From Mediterraneibacter glycyrrhizinilyticus (GTDB taxonomy: Bacteria; Bacillota; Clostridia; Lachnospirales; Lachnospiraceae): a stretch of DNA of 64,000 nt. This document shows positions 26,018 through 34,807 of this stretch, piece after piece. The stretch covers positions 40,765-104,764 of the forward strand of contig NZ_JADMSO010000010.1 of the NCBI RefSeq assembly GCF_015560805.1. Direction: 5' to 3'. How positions within the stretch are numbered: position 1 is the first letter of the stretch; every line of letters starts with the position of its first letter. The notes beneath the pieces are model-generated. The model made no database searches. It saw nothing but the letters and a program-made list of their open reading frames with translations, and was not told the origin of the DNA. The position numbers and the translations under genes were made by a program.

Positions 26018-27523
26018 TCAATGATCTTCGTTACAGTTTCTTCCGACTCTCCGGCGTCTCTGTTTTCTCCTCTTATTCCGCTGATACCGGACATATACGA
26101 TCCGACCTCCAACTGCAGCCGCAAGCACAGCAGCCGCAGATGCCCCGATCAGCACCATTTTTTTCACCGGACGTTTCTCTTTCGCTTGTTCCCCTGTCAC
26201 AGCAGTAATATTTTTATTGTCACTGTCAGAAACCTGTACGTCTTTCTCTTTCTGAAAATATACATCACTCAGCAGAACTTCCGTGCTTCCGACATTCTGC
26301 CCCTGTATCGTAAAAACCGCTGTTCCTTTCTCTCCCTTTACCTCGGTGATCTCACATTTGACCTGCGAAGTATCTGCTCCATTCGGCAGCACGATGTATG
26401 CATCCTCACTTGTATACTTTGCGACTTCTTCCGGCTGCTCCAGTTTTGTAATCGGGACTTTGGAAAAGTTCTGAAATACATAATCCATCATTGCTCTTGT
26501 ATCGGTATATGCATCCACGCCGTAATCATAAAGGATCACTGCCGCCAGTTCCATTTCTCCATTATCTGCCATCGTCACAAGCGTTGTCATCGCCTGATCT
26601 GTGTATCCGGTTTTCCCTCCAGTACAATATTCGTAATAGTACGCATTTTCCGACCAGAGCATCTTATGATTCTGCTGGAATACACGTTCTTCCTGCGTCA
26701 GATTCGTCACTCCGATCCGGTACTCCAATGTATCCATAATCTTCCGAAACTGTTCTTTTTGATAAACTTCCGAAGCAATCAGCGCCATATCATGTGCGGT
26801 TGTATAATGCTGTTCGTCGTGAAGTCCATTCGGGTTCACCCAGTTTGAACCAGTACATCCCAGCTCTTTCGCCCGTTCATTCATCCTTGCAATAAACGTA
26901 CTGTAATCCCCGTTCATCCGGTTGATCCCGGTACTTTCGGCCACAGCATAAGATACTTCGTTGGCCGAAGCAAGAAGAACAGCATACAGCGCGTCTTCCA
27001 TACTGATTTCTTCTCCCGGTTTCATCCCGATATGTGCATCATCCCAGTTTAAAATGTCCACACTGTCCTGTGAAAATGTTACTTTTTCTGTAAGTTCCGC
27101 ATTCTCCAATGCAACAAGTGTCGTCAAAAGTTTCGTAATACTTGCCGGATAATGCTGTTCGTCCGGTTTCTTTGCATAGAGGATCGCGCCGCTTTTCATA
27201 TCCATGACCACGGCCGAATGTGCATACACTGCCGGTCCCTGCGGCCACCCTGGCAGAAGATTTGTATCTGCCTGGCTTTCGAGAGACGCCTGTTTCTCCG
27301 CTTCCAGCTTTGCCCGTTCTTCCTCTGCGATCTGTTCCGGAGTTTTCTCTTCTTCCGGTGTTGTTCCGGCTTGCTCTCCCTCCGCAGATGCCGCCGATTC
27401 CGCCCCATTTTCCACCGGGGTTGTATTTTCTATCGTCGTCTCATCCGCAAACACTGTCATCCCGGGCTGCAGCGCAGCGAGCAGAATGGCAAGTGCACAC
27501 GGCAGGATCTGTTTTTTCCTCAT
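26018..27523 (-). CDS. D-alanyl-D-alanine carboxypeptidase (low-molecular-weight PBP, DacF/PBP5-like)
   Basis: A 501-residue serine D,D-carboxypeptidase (S11). A signal peptide (MRKKQILPCALAILLAALQPGMTVFA, cleavage near ADE) is followed by a Glu/Ala-rich linker; the catalytic motifs are SITK (SxxK), SAN (SxN, in LLASANEVSY) and KTG (in CTGGKTGYT). A C-terminal hydrophobic helix near residues 460-480 ends in a Lys/Arg-rich tail, so it is membrane-anchored rather than amphipathically bound. It trims the terminal D-Ala of peptidoglycan stems. The start follows GGAGGC with 7 bases spacing; an upstream in-frame ATG lacks a site. Confidence 0.92.
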   Translation of the reverse strand: MRKKQILPCALAILLAALQPGMTVFADETTIENTTPVENGAESAASAEGEQAGTTPEEEKTPEQIAEEERAKLEAEKQASLESQADTNLLPGWPQGPAVYAHSAVVMDMKSGAILYAKKPDEQHYPASITKLLTTLVALENAELTEKVTFSQDSVDILNWDDAHIGMKPGEEISMEDALYAVLLASANEVSYAVAESTGINRMNGDYSTFIARMNERAKELGCTGSNWVNPNGLHDEQHYTTAHDMALIASEVYQKEQFRKIMDTLEYRIGVTNLTQEERVFQQNHKMLWSENAYYYEYCTGGKTGYTDQAMTTLVTMADNGEMELAAVILYDYGVDAYTDTRAMMDYVFQNFSKVPITKLEQPEEVAKYTSEDAYIVLPNGADTSQVKCEITEVKGEKGTAVFTIQGQNVGSTEVLLSDVYFQKEKDVQVSDSDNKNITAVTGEQAKEKRPVKKMVLIGASAAAVLAAAVGGRIVYVRYQRNKRRKQRRRRVGRNCNEDH

Positions 27524-27652
27524 ATAGTATGCCTCCATTGCTTTTAGACTTTCCATTTCTACCCGATTTTATCCCATATCATAAGATATGTAAAGAAAAG
27601 ATTACAAGAGTATTTCGCAATATTTAAAGAGATTCTCTGAAAATTTTCCAAA

Positions 27653-27705
27653 AAAAGCCGCTGTACGAATCATAAAATCCATCATTCATACAGCGGTAAT
27701 ACATA
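27653..27705 (-). terminator. Terminator of the feo operon
   Basis: GCCGCTGTACGAATCAT pairs with ATTCATACAGCGGT (positions about 27657-27673 and 27693-27706) around a 19-base loop. On the minus strand the stem is followed by TTTTTTTGG. Confidence 0.7.
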
Positions 27706-27717
27706 CTTTCTATTTTT

Positions 27718-29892
27718 TTACGCGTTTATTTCTCCCGCCGCATTTTGGGACATTTTCCGCATTCTGTTTTCCTGATACGGTCGGAACAAAAGCCATAGAA
27801 ACGCTGCGATTAAAATAAGCGCCACAATGGTTCCTGCGCCAAATAGACCTGTACTCACCCAAGTTCCGATCTGATACACACAAAGTGAAACCGTATACGC
27901 GAGCAAGGTCTGGTATCCGATCGCAAACCAGAACCATTTCCCGTTGTTCATTTCCCGTTTGATCGCTCCCATCGCTGCAAAACACGGTGCACATAACAGA
28001 TTAAATACAAGGAATGAATACGCCGCTGCCTGCGTCATCGCCCCGGAGAGTGTTCCCCAGATTTCCGCTCCGTCTTCGGCCACTTCTCCAAATCCATATA
28101 AAATTCCAAACGTTCCGACTACATTTTCTTTTGCCACAAGACCGGTGATCGCCGCCACTGCCGGCTTCCAGTTCCCCCAGCCAAGCGGAGTAAAGATCCA
28201 TGCGATTCCGGAACCGATCGCTGCCAAAATACTGTTCTCCATATTTTCAACCATTTTGAACGTTCCGCCCTCAAATCCGAAGCTCTGTGCAAACCAGATA
28301 AAGATCGTTGACAGCAAAATGATCGTGCCCGCTTTTTTGATGAAAGACCAGCCGCGCTCCCAAGTGCTCCGCAGTACATTTCCAACGGTCGGAAGATGAT
28401 ATGCCGGAAGTTCCATAACGAACGGCGCCGGATCTCCCGCAAACATTTTTGTCTTTTTCAAAATGATACCGGAGCAGATGATCGCCGCGATCCCTACAAA
28501 ATATGCGCTCGGTGCTACCCAGGACGCTCCGCCGAACAATGCGCCTGCGATCAGTGCGATGATCGGAAGTTTTGCCCCGCACGGAATAAATGTCGTCGTC
28601 ATGATCGTCATTTTCCGATCCCGGTCATTTTCGATCGTTCTCGAAGCCATCACTCCCGGGACACCACATCCGGTTCCGATCAGCATCGGGATAAATGACT
28701 TTCCCGACAATCCGAATTTCCGGAAAATCCGATCCATAATAAATGCGATACGCGCCATATACCCGCATTCCTCCAAAAACGCAAGAAAGAGGAACAGCAC
28801 GAGCATCTGCGGCACAAACCCGAGTACCGCGCCGACGCCGCTTATGATTCCATCCACAAGCAGTCCGGTCAGCCACGGCGCGCACCCGATCGCTTCCAAT
28901 ACACTTTGTGCGCCGGGGATGATCCATGCTCCAAACAACGTATCATTTGTCCAGTCCGTTAAGAGCGTGCCGACTGTCGTCACCGATACATAATATACAA
29001 GGAACATGACTGCCGCAAAGATCGGAAGTGCCAGAAACCGATTCGTTACAATACTGTCGATCTTATCGGACGTTGACATTGTCTTTTTCACACGTTTTTT
29101 ATAACAGTCTTCAATAATGTTCCCGATATAATTATAACGCTCTCCCGTGATAATACTTTCCGCATCGTCATCCATCTCCGTTTCACAGCTTACAATATCC
29201 TCCTCGATATGCCGGATCAATGCCGGATCCAAATCCAGACTTTCCCTTACTTTTTCATCTCGCTCAAATAATTTTACCGCGTACCACCGCTCCATACTTT
29301 CGTCTACGCGCCCTGCGATCGCCTCTTCAATATGTGCAAGCGCATGTTCCACACATCCGTCAAAACGATGCGCCGGCTGATTTTTCTTTTTTCCTCTCGC
29401 GATCGCAACCGCTCTCTGTGCAAGCTGATCGATCCCCTCTCCGCGCAGAGCTGAAATTTCCACTACCTTACATCCGATATCTTTTCCAAGCTTTTCAATA
29501 TCCAGTACCTCACCGTTTTTTCTGACAAGGTCCATCATATTAACTGCGACAATAACCGGGATGCCAAGTTCTGTAAGCTGCGTTGTCAGATACAGATTTC
29601 GTTCCAGATTCGTTCCGTCTATGATATTGATGATCGCATCCGGCTTCTCCCCGATCAGAAAATTTCTGGAAACGACTTCTTCCAATGTGTACGGCGATAA
29701 GGAATATACCCCCGGAAGATCTACCAGGATCGCTTCCTCCGCTTTCGACGTATATCCTTTGATCTTTCCCTCTTTCTTTTCCACCGTAACTCCCGGCCAG
29801 TTTCCTACAAACTGATTCGAACCGGTCAGTGCATTAAACAATGTTGTCTTTCCGCTGTTTGGATTTCCGGCCAGTGCAATTTTTACTCTCAT
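27718..29892 (-). CDS. feoB: Ferrous iron transporter FeoB
   Basis: A 724-residue Fe(II) permease. The N-terminal G-protein domain shows GNPNSGKTTLF (G1, residues 9-19), DLPGVYSL (G3) and NMMD (G4); a helical GDI domain follows; the membrane half has two Gate regions (for example CGYMARIAFIMD and GCGVPGVMASRT, and AKENVVGTFG) with conserved cysteines. It imports ferrous iron under anaerobic conditions. The ATG behind AGAGAGGATT is used; 26 further in-frame codons upstream have no ribosome site. Two feoA genes precede it. The Cys-rich FeoC protein is not evident; the C-terminal end is a short basic helix. Confidence 0.95.
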   Translation of the reverse strand: MRVKIALAGNPNSGKTTLFNALTGSNQFVGNWPGVTVEKKEGKIKGYTSKAEEAILVDLPGVYSLSPYTLEEVVSRNFLIGEKPDAIINIIDGTNLERNLYLTTQLTELGIPVIVAVNMMDLVRKNGEVLDIEKLGKDIGCKVVEISALRGEGIDQLAQRAVAIARGKKKNQPAHRFDGCVEHALAHIEEAIAGRVDESMERWYAVKLFERDEKVRESLDLDPALIRHIEEDIVSCETEMDDDAESIITGERYNYIGNIIEDCYKKRVKKTMSTSDKIDSIVTNRFLALPIFAAVMFLVYYVSVTTVGTLLTDWTNDTLFGAWIIPGAQSVLEAIGCAPWLTGLLVDGIISGVGAVLGFVPQMLVLFLFLAFLEECGYMARIAFIMDRIFRKFGLSGKSFIPMLIGTGCGVPGVMASRTIENDRDRKMTIMTTTFIPCGAKLPIIALIAGALFGGASWVAPSAYFVGIAAIICSGIILKKTKMFAGDPAPFVMELPAYHLPTVGNVLRSTWERGWSFIKKAGTIILLSTIFIWFAQSFGFEGGTFKMVENMENSILAAIGSGIAWIFTPLGWGNWKPAVAAITGLVAKENVVGTFGILYGFGEVAEDGAEIWGTLSGAMTQAAAYSFLVFNLLCAPCFAAMGAIKREMNNGKWFWFAIGYQTLLAYTVSLCVYQIGTWVSTGLFGAGTIVALILIAAFLWLLFRPYQENRMRKMSQNAAGEINA

Positions 29893-30029
29893 TTTAATCC
29901 TCTCTTTCTCATCTGAATGTTGGAACATTTTCTTTTCCTGCTTTATATTATAGGATTTCATATTACACATAATAAATAAATATTAGTTTTATCTAACTGT
30001 CATTCAAAAAAATAAGTACCCGCAATCTG

Positions 30030-30251
30030 CTACTGTACTTCGATCATTTCTGCATCTGCTTTTCTTAAAGATAACTCATATCCCCTGACTGTTACCTCAA
30101 CCGGATCTCCCAGCGGAGCGACTTTTCTCACATAAATCTCAATATTTTTTGTAATTCCCATATCCATGATCCTGCGCTTTACCGCGCCCTCTCCGTGAAG
30201 TTTCACAACCTTTGCACTCTGTCCGCACTTCATATCCCGTAATGTCCTCAT
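30030..30251 (-). CDS. feoA: FeoA-domain protein (second of two)
   Basis: A 73-residue SH3-like FeoA protein that stimulates FeoB. Core pattern MKCGQSAKVVKLHGEG...RRIMDMGI...VEVTVRGYELSLRKADAEMIEV fits the family, in which a small beta barrel binds the FeoB G domain. AGGAGGGAAGTACA precedes the ATG. It lies 15 bases after the first feoA and 137 bases ahead of feoB. Confidence 0.9.
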   Translation of the reverse strand: MRTLRDMKCGQSAKVVKLHGEGAVKRRIMDMGITKNIEIYVRKVAPLGDPVEVTVRGYELSLRKADAEMIEVQ

Positions 30252-30266
30252 TGTACTTCCCTCCTA

Positions 30267-30476
30267 CTAAACGATAATCTTCATTGCCATTTCTTTACTG
30301 ACCGCCACACGCGAATCTTTCACTTTTACGATCAGATTCCCATTGATCGTGGAGACGACCATGATCTCTCCGCCGATAATAAAGCCGAGATTTTCCAGAA
30401 ATCTCTTTGTTTCATCTCTTCCATTGATCTTTTTGATCTGCATTTCTGTGCCGATTCCTGCCATTGTCAAAGGCAT
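30267..30476 (-). CDS. feoA: FeoA-domain protein (first of two)
   Basis: A 69-residue FeoA-type protein: MPLTMAGIGTEMQIKKINGR, then FLENLGFIIGGEIMVVSTIN and VKVKDSRVAVSKEMAMKI. The MPLTM start is chosen because clostridial homologues begin the same way; a GTG three codons earlier is possible and partly overlaps the ribosome site. Tandem feoA genes ahead of feoB are usual in this group. The two products differ (the second is more basic) and may have separate roles. Confidence 0.88.
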   Translation of the reverse strand: MPLTMAGIGTEMQIKKINGRDETKRFLENLGFIIGGEIMVVSTINGNLIVKVKDSRVAVSKEMAMKIIV

Positions 30477-30509
30477 ATCCTCCACCTGCTTTCTTTTTCA
30501 TATGCAGTT

Positions 30510-30538
30510 AGTATACACTTACTTCTATTATAAATCAA
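30510..30538 (-). promoter_or_regulatory. Promoter of the feo operon
   Basis: On the minus strand TTGATT (30538-30533), 17-base spacer, TATACT (30515-30510). The AT-rich flank upstream contains GAGAATTTTATCTGATTGAC, a possible Fur/DtxR-type region, but no clear palindrome was assigned. Confidence 0.6.
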
Positions 30539-30613
30539 TAACTTTTTTTTAAATTTTATGTCAATCAGATAAAATTCTCCAATCAAATGCTCCGCGAAAA
30601 TGAAACTCATTAC

Positions 30614-30660
30614 TCAAAGAAAAAGAGAGACACACGTTTTTCTCACATGTCCCTCTTCCT
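30614..30660 (-). terminator. Weak terminator-like hairpin
   Basis: On the minus strand AGAGGGACA pairs with TGTCTCTCT (one G-U) and is followed by TTTTTCTTTG. It could end transcripts of the binding-protein gene after they pass the palindromic element. Confidence 0.5.
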
Positions 30661-30699
30661 CCGGTACGGTTCATCAAACAGAATCTTATTCTTTTTCCA

Positions 30700-30975
30700 T
30701 ACCCAAAGCGAACACTTTCAATACACATGAAATCTTCCATATAAAGCGATTTTCTGCGTTATCCGCAATCGCTGTACGTCCAGTACAGCTCATTTGTCTG
30801 CCTTGAAAATCGCTTTTTCTGAAAGATTTCATGCCGCAGGGTCTCAAAATCGTGTGCAGTATCATTTTACAAGGAAGTAGATTGAGGCGTACAGGGGGTA
30901 CACCAAATGATACTGACGTAGTAAATGGTCTGCACACGATTCTTGAGACTGGTTTAAAAGTGTTCGCTTTGGGTA
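30700..30975. mobile_element. 276-bp folded palindromic element (MITE-like) at the 3' end of the binding-protein gene
   Basis: Terminal arms are perfect over 19 bases: TACCCAAAGCGAACACTTT (30700-30718) and its complement (30957-30975), both ending in TA. Inside are two further long hairpins: 30726-30754 pairing with 30805-30833 (with a perfect 7-bp mini-hairpin GCTGTAC/GTACAGC at 30771-30789 in its loop), and about 30840-30871 pairing with 30904-30950 (GTCTCAA-ATCGTGTGCAG and AGTATCATTT arms). The whole folds as a cross. The right terminal arm supplies the last five codons and stop of the binding-protein gene, which shows insertion into, or capture of, that gene end. TA at both ends resembles target duplication of Tc1/mariner-IS630-type miniature elements; there is no transposase. 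Confidence 0.65.
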
Positions 30976-32117
30976 ATCTCTCCGTTATAAATCTGTTCCA
31001 ACTGCTTCTCTGTCAAATCTACATGGTAAAATAATTTAAAAAATTCGCACACTTCTTCGTCAACATCATAATTCAGATATTCCGGATAAATCAAACCGGA
31101 TAACCAGCGCACACCTACAAGACGGTTCACTGAAATCGGACGATCCACCCAACTGAAAGGCGCATTCGGCGTACCGTATACTTTCTGCTCCTGCACAGCC
31201 TTTAAAGAAGCATAATCCGGATTGTTCAAAATTGCATCTGCCGCAGAACTTCCGCTCATATCTGCTTTCGGCTCTCCATTTACAACGATCACATCCGGAT
31301 CCCATGCGAGAAGCTGCTCTGCAGAAATCTGCACGCGGGATCCGTCTCCGATTTCCAGATCCGCCACATTGACTGCATGAATCATATCGATAATCTGTGC
31401 ATGCTCACTTCCGGCAGGCGCGGTTTCCAGAGAATCTTCACCATTTCCATAATAAATCCGTATCTTTTCTTCCTCCGGAACATTCATTTCAGCAATATCT
31501 TCAAACGTTTCTTCTGCATAAGCCGCTAACTTTTCCGCCTCTTCTTCTGCTCCCAATACATCTCCCATAAAACGATAAGCTTCCGGAGCTGCCATCAGGT
31601 CTCCATCCACCGCGACAACCGGGATGCCCAGACTGTCCGATAAGGCATCACACTCCGAAATAAATGCATCGTTGATCGTGCCTACATTTAAGGCAATTTC
31701 CGGTTCTTCTGCAATGACAGCTTCGTAATTGATCGAATCCCCCATCCCGAAATTCGGAAGCGTCTCATATTCATCAAGGATCACGCTTTTTTCTATATCA
31801 TTCAGTTCATAATTCCATCCCAAAAGCTTATCCGGAACCAGCGTATACAAATAAATCGCAGACGTAGGCTTTGGTGAAAATACGGAATCGATCTCCGCCG
31901 GAACTTTCACGGTTCTTCCTGCCATATCTGTGATTTCCCGTACCTCTTCCGAACCTTTCGTTTCTTTTGCTTCGGTCTCCTGTTTTTCATCCTGAACTAC
32001 ATTTTTTTCCCCTTGCTCCGCATTTTTTGCACATCCGGACAATGCTCCTACCATCAGAAATAATACGATTCCTAATGAAATGCTTCTTTTTCTTTCTTTT
32101 CTTTCCCTCTTTTTCAT
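30954..32117 (-). CDS. Metal-complex ABC transporter substrate-binding lipoprotein (FecB/BtuF-like fold)
   Basis: A 387-residue binding protein with a lipobox LSGC after SLGIVLFLMVGA, a charged tether, and a helical-backbone receptor domain (ITDMAGRTVKVPAEIDSVF onward; DPDVIVVNGEP; WVDRPISVNRLVGVRWLSGL). Proteins of this class bind iron-siderophores, haem, cobalamin, or, for the MolA branch, molybdate/tungstate; the tail motif SVNRLVGVRWL...YPE resembles the latter, so the ligand is uncertain. It is divergent from its permease and ATPase. The last codons (QSEHF) come from the arm of the palindromic element, so the native C-terminus has been replaced or extended. Confidence 0.85.
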   Translation of the reverse strand: MKKRERKERKRSISLGIVLFLMVGALSGCAKNAEQGEKNVVQDEKQETEAKETKGSEEVREITDMAGRTVKVPAEIDSVFSPKPTSAIYLYTLVPDKLLGWNYELNDIEKSVILDEYETLPNFGMGDSINYEAVIAEEPEIALNVGTINDAFISECDALSDSLGIPVVAVDGDLMAAPEAYRFMGDVLGAEEEAEKLAAYAEETFEDIAEMNVPEEEKIRIYYGNGEDSLETAPAGSEHAQIIDMIHAVNVADLEIGDGSRVQISAEQLLAWDPDVIVVNGEPKADMSGSSAADAILNNPDYASLKAVQEQKVYGTPNAPFSWVDRPISVNRLVGVRWLSGLIYPEYLNYDVDEEVCEFFKLFYHVDLTEKQLEQIYNGEITQSEHF

Positions 32118-32173
32118 TTTCTTCCTCCTGCTTTCATTGACATTCCCATGGAATTGCGCTATTCTGTTTTTAT

Positions 32174-32197
32174 CGAATACTTTTTAAAAAATATTCG
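32174..32197. promoter_or_regulatory. Candidate operator in the divergent metal-transport promoter region
   Basis: CGAATA (32174-32179) and TATTCG (32192-32197) form an inverted repeat around an A/T centre (cTTTTTAAAAAA). It lies in the 156-base gap between the two divergent transporter units and could serve a metal-responsive repressor. Confidence 0.45.
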
Positions 32198-32273
32198 TTT
32201 GATATGAGACTAGCACAACAAATAATAGAAGTCAAGCGAGTAAACAGATTCACTTGAATGGAGATCATAACCT

Positions 32274-33305
32274 ATGAATAATTCCGAATATACAACTAAT
32301 ACAATACAACGACGGAAATATCGCGTCCTTTTATTCGTTTTATTCGCCGTTGTTTTGGCAATCTTTCTTTGTTCTTTCTGGATCGGATACTATCCGCTTT
32401 CTCCGCTTCAAGTCGTGGAAGCCTTCCTGTCCAAATTCGGGTATTCCAAAGAAATACTTCCGCAGGCTGTCACGATTTTCTGGAATATCCGTCTGCCAAG
32501 GATTTTATCGGCAGCTTTTATCGGAGCTTCCCTCGCAGTCGCAGGCTCTTCCTATCAAGGAATGTTCCGTAATCCGCTTGTATCGCCGGATATTCTCGGC
32601 GTATCTTCCGGCGCTGGTCTTGGTGCTGCATTTGCGATCCTGATGGGATGCACAGACTGGCTGGTACAGATCTTTGCATTTATCGGCGGAATCACTGCGG
32701 TTGCGGCATCTTATCTGATCAGCCGCAAATCCGCACATTCCCAGACATTAAGCCTTGTACTGACAGGTTCCATGATCATGGCGCTTTGCAATGCCGGTGT
32801 TACAATGATCAAATATATTGCCGATCCCAATGATGTACTTCAACAGATCACATTCTGGCTCATGGGAAGTCTGACCAAAACAACAATGAAGTCTTTCCTC
32901 TGGAGTATCATCCCGATGCTGATCGGTCTGCTGATCATTTTTCTGCTTCGCTGGCGCATGAATCTTTTGACTCTGGATGAGGAAGAAGCCCGAAGTCTGG
33001 GAATCAATATACGCACTTACCGGCTTATTTTTATCGGAGCTTCTACGCTGTTAAGCGCTGCCGCTGTCTGCCTCGGCGGTCTGATTGGCTGGGTAGGGCT
33101 GATGATCCCGCATATGGCACGCGCTTTCGTCGGCGCCGCTTATGAACGCCTGATTCCTGCGAGCGCACTTCTCGGCGCCGGATATTTGATCTTAATGGAT
33201 GACCTTGCACGTTCTCTGCTTTCCATGGAACTTCCGCTCGGTGTGATCACTTCGATCATGGGGGCTCCTTTTTTCGTATATCTGATCATCAAACGTAGGG
33301 GGTAA
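32274..33305 (+). CDS. FecCD-family ABC transporter permease
   Basis: A 343-residue polytopic permease (about ten helices) of the BtuC/FhuB/FecCD family. Signature segments: YPLSPLQVVEAF near the start, RLPRILSAAFIGASLAVAGSSYQG, NPLVSPDILGVSSGAGLGAA, and near the end GLIGWVGLMIPHMAR. It forms a homodimeric channel with the ATPase encoded 8 bases downstream. A single permease gene implies a homodimer. Transports the metal complex bound by the divergent lipoprotein. Confidence 0.92.
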   Translation: MNNSEYTTNTIQRRKYRVLLFVLFAVVLAIFLCSFWIGYYPLSPLQVVEAFLSKFGYSKEILPQAVTIFWNIRLPRILSAAFIGASLAVAGSSYQGMFRNPLVSPDILGVSSGAGLGAAFAILMGCTDWLVQIFAFIGGITAVAASYLISRKSAHSQTLSLVLTGSMIMALCNAGVTMIKYIADPNDVLQQITFWLMGSLTKTTMKSFLWSIIPMLIGLLIIFLLRWRMNLLTLDEEEARSLGINIRTYRLIFIGASTLLSAAAVCLGGLIGWVGLMIPHMARAFVGAAYERLIPASALLGAGYLILMDDLARSLLSMELPLGVITSIMGAPFFVYLIIKRRG

Positions 33306-33312
33306 TATAAAA

Positions 33313-34089
33313 ATGCTTTTAGAACTACAAAGTGTACATGGAGGCTATGGAAAAAAAGAAATCATAAAAGGGGTAGACTTCCATGCAGATCATGGAGATA
33401 TTGTTTGCCTCGCCGGTCCGAACGGTTGCGGAAAGACAACACTGTTTCGTCTGATCCTCGGTTCTCTTCCTCTATCAGACGGACACATTTTCATTGATGG
33501 GACTGATATTCAGACTCTTTCACCAAAAGAGCGTGCAAATCTGATCGCATACATTCCACAGTATCATACGCCGATTTTTTCCTACACCGCTCTTGAGGTC
33601 GTGATCATGGGACGGGCTTCCCATTTTTCCGCATTTAAAATGCCGAAATCCATTGACCGTCAGGCAGCCTTCCATGCGCTGGAAAAAGTCAATGCACTGC
33701 ATCTTGCCAATCGTCCCTATACTTCCTTAAGCGGAGGTCAGAGGCAGCTCATTTTGATCGCCCGGGCAATCTGCCAGTCTGCAAAAATACTGATCATGGA
33801 CGAACCTGCCGCCAGTCTCGACTATGCAAACCAGCAGCGCCTGACTTATGTAATCCGCTCTCTTGCACAAAATGGATACTGTATCATCATGTCCACTCAC
33901 AGCCCGGAACATCTGGCCTCTCTCGGCAGCCTCGTATTGCTTATGAAAGATGGAAAATCTGCTTCTTTTGGAACTTCAAGTCAGGTTATCACACCACAAA
34001 ACCTGAAACAGGTATATGGAATTGATATGGATGTTCTGACTGTCACAAACCGCCACGGCGCCAAACGTACTATCTGTCTGCCGGTATAA
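33313..34089 (+). CDS. ABC transporter ATPase (FepC/BtuD-type)
   Basis: A 258-residue ATPase. Walker A GPNGCGKTTLF (about residues 36-46), Q-loop IPQYHT, signature LSGGQRQ, Walker B ILIMDEPAASLD and H-loop STHSPEH are all intact. It energises the FecCD permease. The initiator ATG lies 8 bases after the permease stop, with weak ribosome site (GGGGGTAATATAAAA), suggesting coupled translation. Confidence 0.94.
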   Translation: MLLELQSVHGGYGKKEIIKGVDFHADHGDIVCLAGPNGCGKTTLFRLILGSLPLSDGHIFIDGTDIQTLSPKERANLIAYIPQYHTPIFSYTALEVVIMGRASHFSAFKMPKSIDRQAAFHALEKVNALHLANRPYTSLSGGQRQLILIARAICQSAKILIMDEPAASLDYANQQRLTYVIRSLAQNGYCIIMSTHSPEHLASLGSLVLLMKDGKSASFGTSSQVITPQNLKQVYGIDMDVLTVTNRHGAKRTICLPV

Positions 34090-34121
34090 CCGCATAGAAA
34101 AGCGAAAAAGGAGATCTGAAT

Positions 34122-34658
34122 ATGAATCAATGTTCTGTCAATCATGTATTTCTGACCGGGAAAAAACAAATAGGGAAATCCACATTCCTGAAAAAAGTAC
34201 TCGCCGTTTATCCGAAGTGTCCCGCCGGCTTTTACACCGTTCGCACCAATGCTTTTCTGGAAACTTCCTATTCTGTCCATCTTTTTTCTGCAAAACTGCC
34301 GGAAAAACAAAGGATTCCCACAGAAGAAAATCTTCTTTTCCTATGTGGAAATCCTGCTTATGATCCAATCGAACGTTTCAATCGTCTTGGTTGTGCCGCA
34401 CTTTTGCACTCCGATGCTCCATCCCTGATGATCATGGATGAACTCGGTCCCAATGAGGGAAAAGCGCTTGATTTTCAAAGAGCTGTCTTTTCTGCACTGG
34501 ACGGATCTGTTCCGATCCTCGGCGTACTTCAAAAAACGGAGGCTCCTTTTTTGACAAAAATTCGCCATCATCCGCAGGTGCATGTATTTGAAATCACCGA
34601 GGAAAACCGGAATGATGAAGAACTGGTCAGACACTGTCGGAAAATTCTTAAAATATGA
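34122..34658 (+). CDS. THEP1-like nucleoside-triphosphatase
   Basis: A 178-residue P-loop protein. VFLTGKKQIGKSTFLKK carries Walker A (GKKQIGKST), and LMIMDELGPNE is the Walker B of NTPase_1 (THEP1/DUF265) proteins, with ELG conserved. The family hydrolyses NTPs in vitro; its cellular role is unknown. The link here is the operon: 32 bases after the transporter ATPase, with its own AAAGGAG site. Pairing of such NTPases with metal-oxyanion or corrinoid importers suggests a role in handling the imported cofactor metal, which is inference. Confidence 0.78.
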   Translation: MNQCSVNHVFLTGKKQIGKSTFLKKVLAVYPKCPAGFYTVRTNAFLETSYSVHLFSAKLPEKQRIPTEENLLFLCGNPAYDPIERFNRLGCAALLHSDAPSLMIMDELGPNEGKALDFQRAVFSALDGSVPILGVLQKTEAPFLTKIRHHPQVHVFEITEENRNDEELVRHCRKILKI

Positions 34659-34807
34659 AACAACAATTCTGTGTTTCGTCTTCACTCCTCGTCAATAATA
34701 TAGGAAGATACCTCTGTCACCATATCTACCTGTGAAATACAAGCTGAGTAAGATTATGTTCTTTCCGATCCCATAAAGTATCACTACTCCTGTAAATTTT
34801 TCGCTCC

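Noticed and set aside
30686..31034. Two open frames on opposite strands over the palindromic element (83 and 67 codons)
   Set aside because: Both lie inside long inverted repeats, lack ribosome sites, and are by-products of the palindrome; such frames are often misannotated as small proteins.
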